Part shown: positions 61,022 to 64,000 of the stretch, piece by piece
Position numbering within the stretch: position 1 is the first letter of the stretch
How the letters are laid out: every line of letters begins with the position of its first letter
NCBI GenBank assembly: GCA_002436415.1
Contig: DJMA01000033.1
Span: forward strand, 62,001-126,000
Source: Bdellovibrionaceae bacterium UBA6502
GTDB lineage: Bacteria > Bdellovibrionota > Bdellovibrionia > Bdellovibrionales > UBA840
DNA length: 64,000 nucleotides
Reading direction: 5' to 3'
Program-made: the position numbers and the translations under genes
Notes under the pieces: generated by a model
The model's database searches: none
What the model saw: only the letters and a program-made list of their open reading frames with translations
Told to the model about the DNA's origin: nothing

Positions 61022-62310
61022 ATGAATTCATAGCTCCTGATTTTACTTTTGTTTGTAGTTCTAGAGGCGAAATTTCTAAAGATGATTTTTTGTCAGATCT
61101 TCGATCAAGCATACATAGTTTGAGCACTTTTGAAGAAGAAGAAGTTCTTTTGTGCCAGCATGATTTGTATGCTTTTTCATTGAGCTTTTTGGCTTCTTTG
61201 GTTTTAGGTAAGAAGCTTTCCATATTTTCCAATGAAAAGTCTGAGGACTGGCTGTCATTAAATCAAAACTCCTTGAAGCTGAGTGATGACTTTCCGTTAA
61301 AAATGAATGGTCCAAAGTATTTGGATGATTTAAGTGTTTCGCAGGATTTTTTAGCTTATTTTTATACTTCTGGTAGTTCAGGACAGGCAAAAAAGGTTCC
61401 GAAGACTTTCGCTAATTTGTTTCTTGAGGCTAAAGGGCTTGAGAATCTTTTTACTGAACTTCGAGAAACAAAGTTTGTAATCTCAAGTGTGAGTCACAAT
61501 CACATATATGGTTTTTTATTTCGTTTTCTGTGGCCAATGCTTTCAGGCAGAAAGGTCTTACTAGAAGAAATCGTATATCATGAAGACCTATTAAAAACTT
61601 CAATTGAAAATGACTGTATTTTTTTAAGTAGCCCAGCTTTTTTAAAAAGGTTGGATAATGAAATTAAACCTGTAAAGAATGTATCAGCAATATTTAGTTC
61701 TGGCGGTCTTTTAAGCAAAGAAGTTTCGGACCAAACTTTAAGCATTCTGCATACTCGGCCAATCGAGGTGTTTGGGAGCACGGAAACCGGTGGTGTGGCC
61801 TATCGTCAGCAGAGTAATCCACAATCCTTGTGGATAAAGTTTCCAGATGTTGAAATATCTAGCACGCAGGATTCTTTGTTGAAAGTAAGCAGTCCATTTA
61901 TCTTTGAGAAAGAATTTGTAATGGGAGATATGTTTCAACTTCATGCAAATGCTGAGTTTGAGTTGCTCGGAAGAGCAGATCGTATTGCAAAGGTTGAAGA
62001 GAAAAGAGTCTCTTTAGTGGCTATTGAAAAATGCTTAAATTCGCTGGCTTTGGTTCAAGACTCGGCGGTTATTTTTTTAGAAGATGGTGTGCGCCAGCAG
62101 ACATGTGCAGCAATTGTTTTAAGTCTTGAGGGGCAAAGCTTAAAGCAGCAAATGGGAGACTATTCGTTTAAAAGAATACTGAGACAAGAATTGAGCAAGC
62201 ACTTTGATCTAGTTGTAGTTCCTAAGCGTTTTCGTTTTGTAGCTGAATTGCCTTATAACTCTCAGTCTAAGATTTTGTTTAATGATGTGAGGAGTCTTTT
62301 TCATGAGTAA
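61012..62310 (+). CDS. apeH: AMP ligase (acyl/aryl-activating, ApeH-like), start codon unclear
   Basis: Adenylate-forming enzyme of about 430 residues: P-loop FYTSGSSGQAKKVPK, VFGSTETGGVAYR and LLGRADRIAKVEEKRVSL. It loads the aryl starter acid onto an ACP. The start is a problem. Homology-like sequence (FTFVCSSRGEISKDDF) begins near 61040, but in frame there is no ATG, GTG or TTG between a stop at 60970 and TTG 61090. A strong AGGGGGAG lies at 61001-61008, followed at 61012 by ATC. I therefore give 61012 as the likely non-canonical start; TTG 61090 would delete the N-terminus. Confidence 0.8.
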   Translation: MKLDEFIAPDFTFVCSSRGEISKDDFLSDLRSSIHSLSTFEEEEVLLCQHDLYAFSLSFLASLVLGKKLSIFSNEKSEDWLSLNQNSLKLSDDFPLKMNGPKYLDDLSVSQDFLAYFYTSGSSGQAKKVPKTFANLFLEAKGLENLFTELRETKFVISSVSHNHIYGFLFRFLWPMLSGRKVLLEEIVYHEDLLKTSIENDCIFLSSPAFLKRLDNEIKPVKNVSAIFSSGGLLSKEVSDQTLSILHTRPIEVFGSTETGGVAYRQQSNPQSLWIKFPDVEISSTQDSLLKVSSPFIFEKEFVMGDMFQLHANAEFELLGRADRIAKVEEKRVSLVAIEKCLNSLALVQDSAVIFLEDGVRQQTCAAIVLSLEGQSLKQQMGDYSFKRILRQELSKHFDLVVVPKRFRFVAELPYNSQSKILFNDVRSLFHE

Positions 62311-62653
62311 AATTTCCTGGCAACCAGAGTATTTCGTATTACAGAAAGAAGAAAATAGAATCGAAGTAAAATTAAGTTTTTCCTCGAATTTAGATTTCTT
62401 TAAAGGACATTTTAAAGATTTCAAGATTGTCCCTGGAGTGGTTCAAAGTCATTTTGCAGTATTTCTAAGTCAAGAGCTTTGGCAGATTAAGGAGTTTCCA
62501 AGAAACTTTCCTAGTGTCAAATTTATGAATCCTATTTTTCCAGACAATGAGGTTTTTCTTATCTTGGAAAAGAAACACGATAAGAAAATCATTCAGTTTG
62601 AGTTTAAGTCTAGTGACAAAATCCATGCTAAAGGAAGTTGGAAGTTCTCATAA
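62303..62653 (+). CDS. apeI: Hotdog-fold dehydratase (ApeI-like)
   Basis: A 116-residue protein of the FabA/FabZ hotdog group: FKGHFKDFKIVPGVVQSHFAV holds the catalytic His and the GHFxxxxxxPGV motif. It dehydrates the 3-hydroxyacyl-ACP during polyene extension. It overlaps the AMP ligase by 8 bases and the next gene by one base. Confidence 0.88.
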   Translation: MSKISWQPEYFVLQKEENRIEVKLSFSSNLDFFKGHFKDFKIVPGVVQSHFAVFLSQELWQIKEFPRNFPSVKFMNPIFPDNEVFLILEKKHDKKIIQFEFKSSDKIHAKGSWKFS

Positions 62654-64000
62654 TGAAAGTTTGTTTTTTAATCCCTTCCTACCAGCATTCTAAAAGTATC
62701 CAAAAAATCTTGGAGGACCTGTCTCCTTTTAAAATGCCATGTGTTGTGGTCAATGATGGTAGTGATGAGTTTCATACTGAAAATCTCAGAAGAATTTGTT
62801 CTCAATATGCTTTTGTAGATCTGGTAGAGCATGAAGAAAACCAAGGTAAGGGTGGAGCAGTTATTACCGGACTTAAAAGAGCTCTAGACTTAAAGAACAC
62901 CCATGCAATTCAGATTGATTCCGATGGCCAACATGACTTGCAAAAAATCAAAGATCTTCTGGATGAAGCTAAAAAGCATCCTTATGCAGTCATATCAGGT
63001 AAGCCTGTTTACGATGAAAGTGTACCTACTGGAAGAAAAATTGGCCGATACATTACCCATTTTTGGGTTTGGGTCGAAACGCTAAGTTTTGAAATCAAAG
63101 ACAGTATGTGTGGTTTTCGAGTTTATCCTCTAAAAGAATCTGTGGCTTTGTTTGAAAGAGTGCAGATCGGAAAACGCATGGACTTTGATATTGAAGTCTT
63201 GGTACGTCTATATTGGCAAGGTTTGGAAATTAGACATGTTGATGTAAAAGTAGAGTATCCTGAAGAAGGTATTTCACACTTTAGAATGTTAGAGGACAAC
63301 CTTTTGATCAGTAAAATGCATAGCAAATTATTTTTTGGTATGCTTTGGCGATTACCTAATCTAATTCTTAGAAAGTTCGTCTCACGAAAAAGTAAAGAAC
63401 ATTGGGCTCGCTCTGATGAGAAGGGCATGGTAGTTGGTATTTTATTTTTGTTCTGGGTTTATCGTTTATTTGGTCGAAGGGTTTTGGCGTTCTTTTTAAG
63501 CTTTGTTGTTTTTTACTATCAATTCTTTGCAAGAAAAGCGAGGGCAGCTTCAAAGGACTTTATCTCTCACTATGAGAGTTATTGCCGTGAAAATAATATT
63601 CAAGCGCAGAAGATTTCTGTTTTTAAGCATATCTATTCTTTTGCGGACTCAATTTTGGACAAACTAGCTGTATGGCAGGCTTTATATGATCGAAGTGTAA
63701 TTAACAAAGATGATCTAGAAAAGTTTGATGCTCTAAAGTCTAACAAAAATGGCGCAGTATTTATCAGCGCTCATTTCGGTAATATAGAAATGGCGCGTGC
63801 TCTTGGAAGAAATAACGGAGAGAAAGATTTTGTTGCCTTGGTATACAATGAAAATGCAGTGAAGTTTAATTCCACTTTGTCTGGAATCAATCCTGAATCT
63901 ACTTTAAATATGATTTCAGTTGCTGGCTTCAACCCGGCGATCGCTGTGGATCTACAAGACCGTATTGATCGTGGTGAATGGATTTTTATCATGGGTGACA
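62653..64000 (+). CDS. apeJ: Glycosyltransferase 2-acyltransferase fusion (ApeJ-like), 3' end outside window
   Basis: The frame is open to the window edge (449 codons visible). Residues 1-~230 are a GT2 domain: MKVCFLIPSYQHSKSI, VVVNDGSDEF, NQGKGGAVITGLKRA and the DxD-like IDSDGQHD. Basic linker and hydrophobic residues ~260-295 follow. From ~330 an LpxL-like acyltransferase begins, with SAHFGNIEMARAL (HxxxxE pattern) and FIMGD at the edge. The same fusion stands at this place in APE clusters, where it probably transfers the polyene acyl chain to a lipid-linked acceptor. ATG overlaps the preceding stop by one base. Confidence 0.9.
   Translation, partial: MKVCFLIPSYQHSKSIQKILEDLSPFKMPCVVVNDGSDEFHTENLRRICSQYAFVDLVEHEENQGKGGAVITGLKRALDLKNTHAIQIDSDGQHDLQKIKDLLDEAKKHPYAVISGKPVYDESVPTGRKIGRYITHFWVWVETLSFEIKDSMCGFRVYPLKESVALFERVQIGKRMDFDIEVLVRLYWQGLEIRHVDVKVEYPEEGISHFRMLEDNLLISKMHSKLFFGMLWRLPNLILRKFVSRKSKEHWARSDEKGMVVGILFLFWVYRLFGRRVLAFFLSFVVFYYQFFARKARAASKDFISHYESYCRENNIQAQKISVFKHIYSFADSILDKLAVWQALYDRSVINKDDLEKFDALKSNKNGAVFISAHFGNIEMARALGRNNGEKDFVALVYNENAVKFNSTLSGINPESTLNMISVAGFNPAIAVDLQDRIDRGEWIFIMGD

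Noticed and set aside
1..64000. tRNA, rRNA, CRISPR, insertion sequences, prophage
   Set aside because: I looked through the intergenic regions for cloverleaf ends, spaced direct repeats and transposase or integrase motifs and found none I could support; very diverged ones would be missed by eye.

Overview
The window looks like chromosomal DNA from a member of the Bdellovibrionota (Bdellovibrio-like bacteria), at roughly 40 % G+C by eye. The reasons are a TIGR02147-family regulator next to small secreted proteins, a stand-alone c-di-GMP riboswitch RNA resembling the merRNA of Bdellovibrio, many short lipoproteins and secreted proteins, and a Gram-negative envelope (porin, LysM transglycosylase, BAM-type C-termini). 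The species is not determined. I see no tRNA, rRNA, CRISPR array, insertion sequence or prophage.

Layout. 1-7435 is a tightly overlapping MoxR/Bat ('aerotolerance') operon: MoxR ATPase (5' end outside the window), DUF58, a DUF4381-like protein, two VWA membrane proteins, a TPR protein and BatD. 7.6-14 kb carries a LysM lytic transglycosylase, a trypsin-like protease, a lipoprotein with twelve 49-residue propeller-like repeats, and a small secreted protein. 14.2-15.9 kb holds an Mrp-type ATPase without the usual CxxC and, on the minus strand, a GEMM-I (c-di-GMP) aptamer that ends in a strong terminator with no gene behind it. Just upstream of that RNA on the same strand are two or three very short ORFs ending in Pro-Pro-Pro; two of them share the ending RLDPPPE with almost only synonymous codon differences. 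15.9-25.2 kb is accessory: GST, a secreted phospholipase-D-like protein, the TIGR02147 regulator with two related secreted proteins, a VAO-type flavoprotein, an EreA-like protein and a dihaem cytochrome.

25.4-55.3 kb is mostly housekeeping: glycyl-tRNA synthetase, PPDK, SMC, FtsY, a Na/Pi transporter, ZapA, FthC, RNase Y, TyrRS, a ferredoxin with a long basic tail, two histidine kinases, FabH, an A-type Fe-S carrier, a cysteine desulfurase, QueF, a pseudouridine synthase-methyltransferase fusion and Fur. A gene-poor stretch at 33.4-34.05 kb is full of direct, inverted and tetranucleotide repeats.

From 56.7 kb to the right edge lies the beginning of an aryl polyene (APE) type pigment cluster. 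A halogenase-like flavoprotein and a small lipoprotein are followed by genes in the order known for apeC-apeJ: chain length factor, acyltransferase, ACP, ACP, COG4648 membrane protein, AMP ligase, hotdog dehydratase, and a glycosyltransferase-acyltransferase cut off by the window end. The AMP ligase has no ATG/GTG/TTG start where homology and the ribosome binding site place it. The strongest leads are the merRNA-like riboswitch RNA with its neighbouring PPP micro-ORFs, the APE cluster, and the repeat-rich intergenic region.
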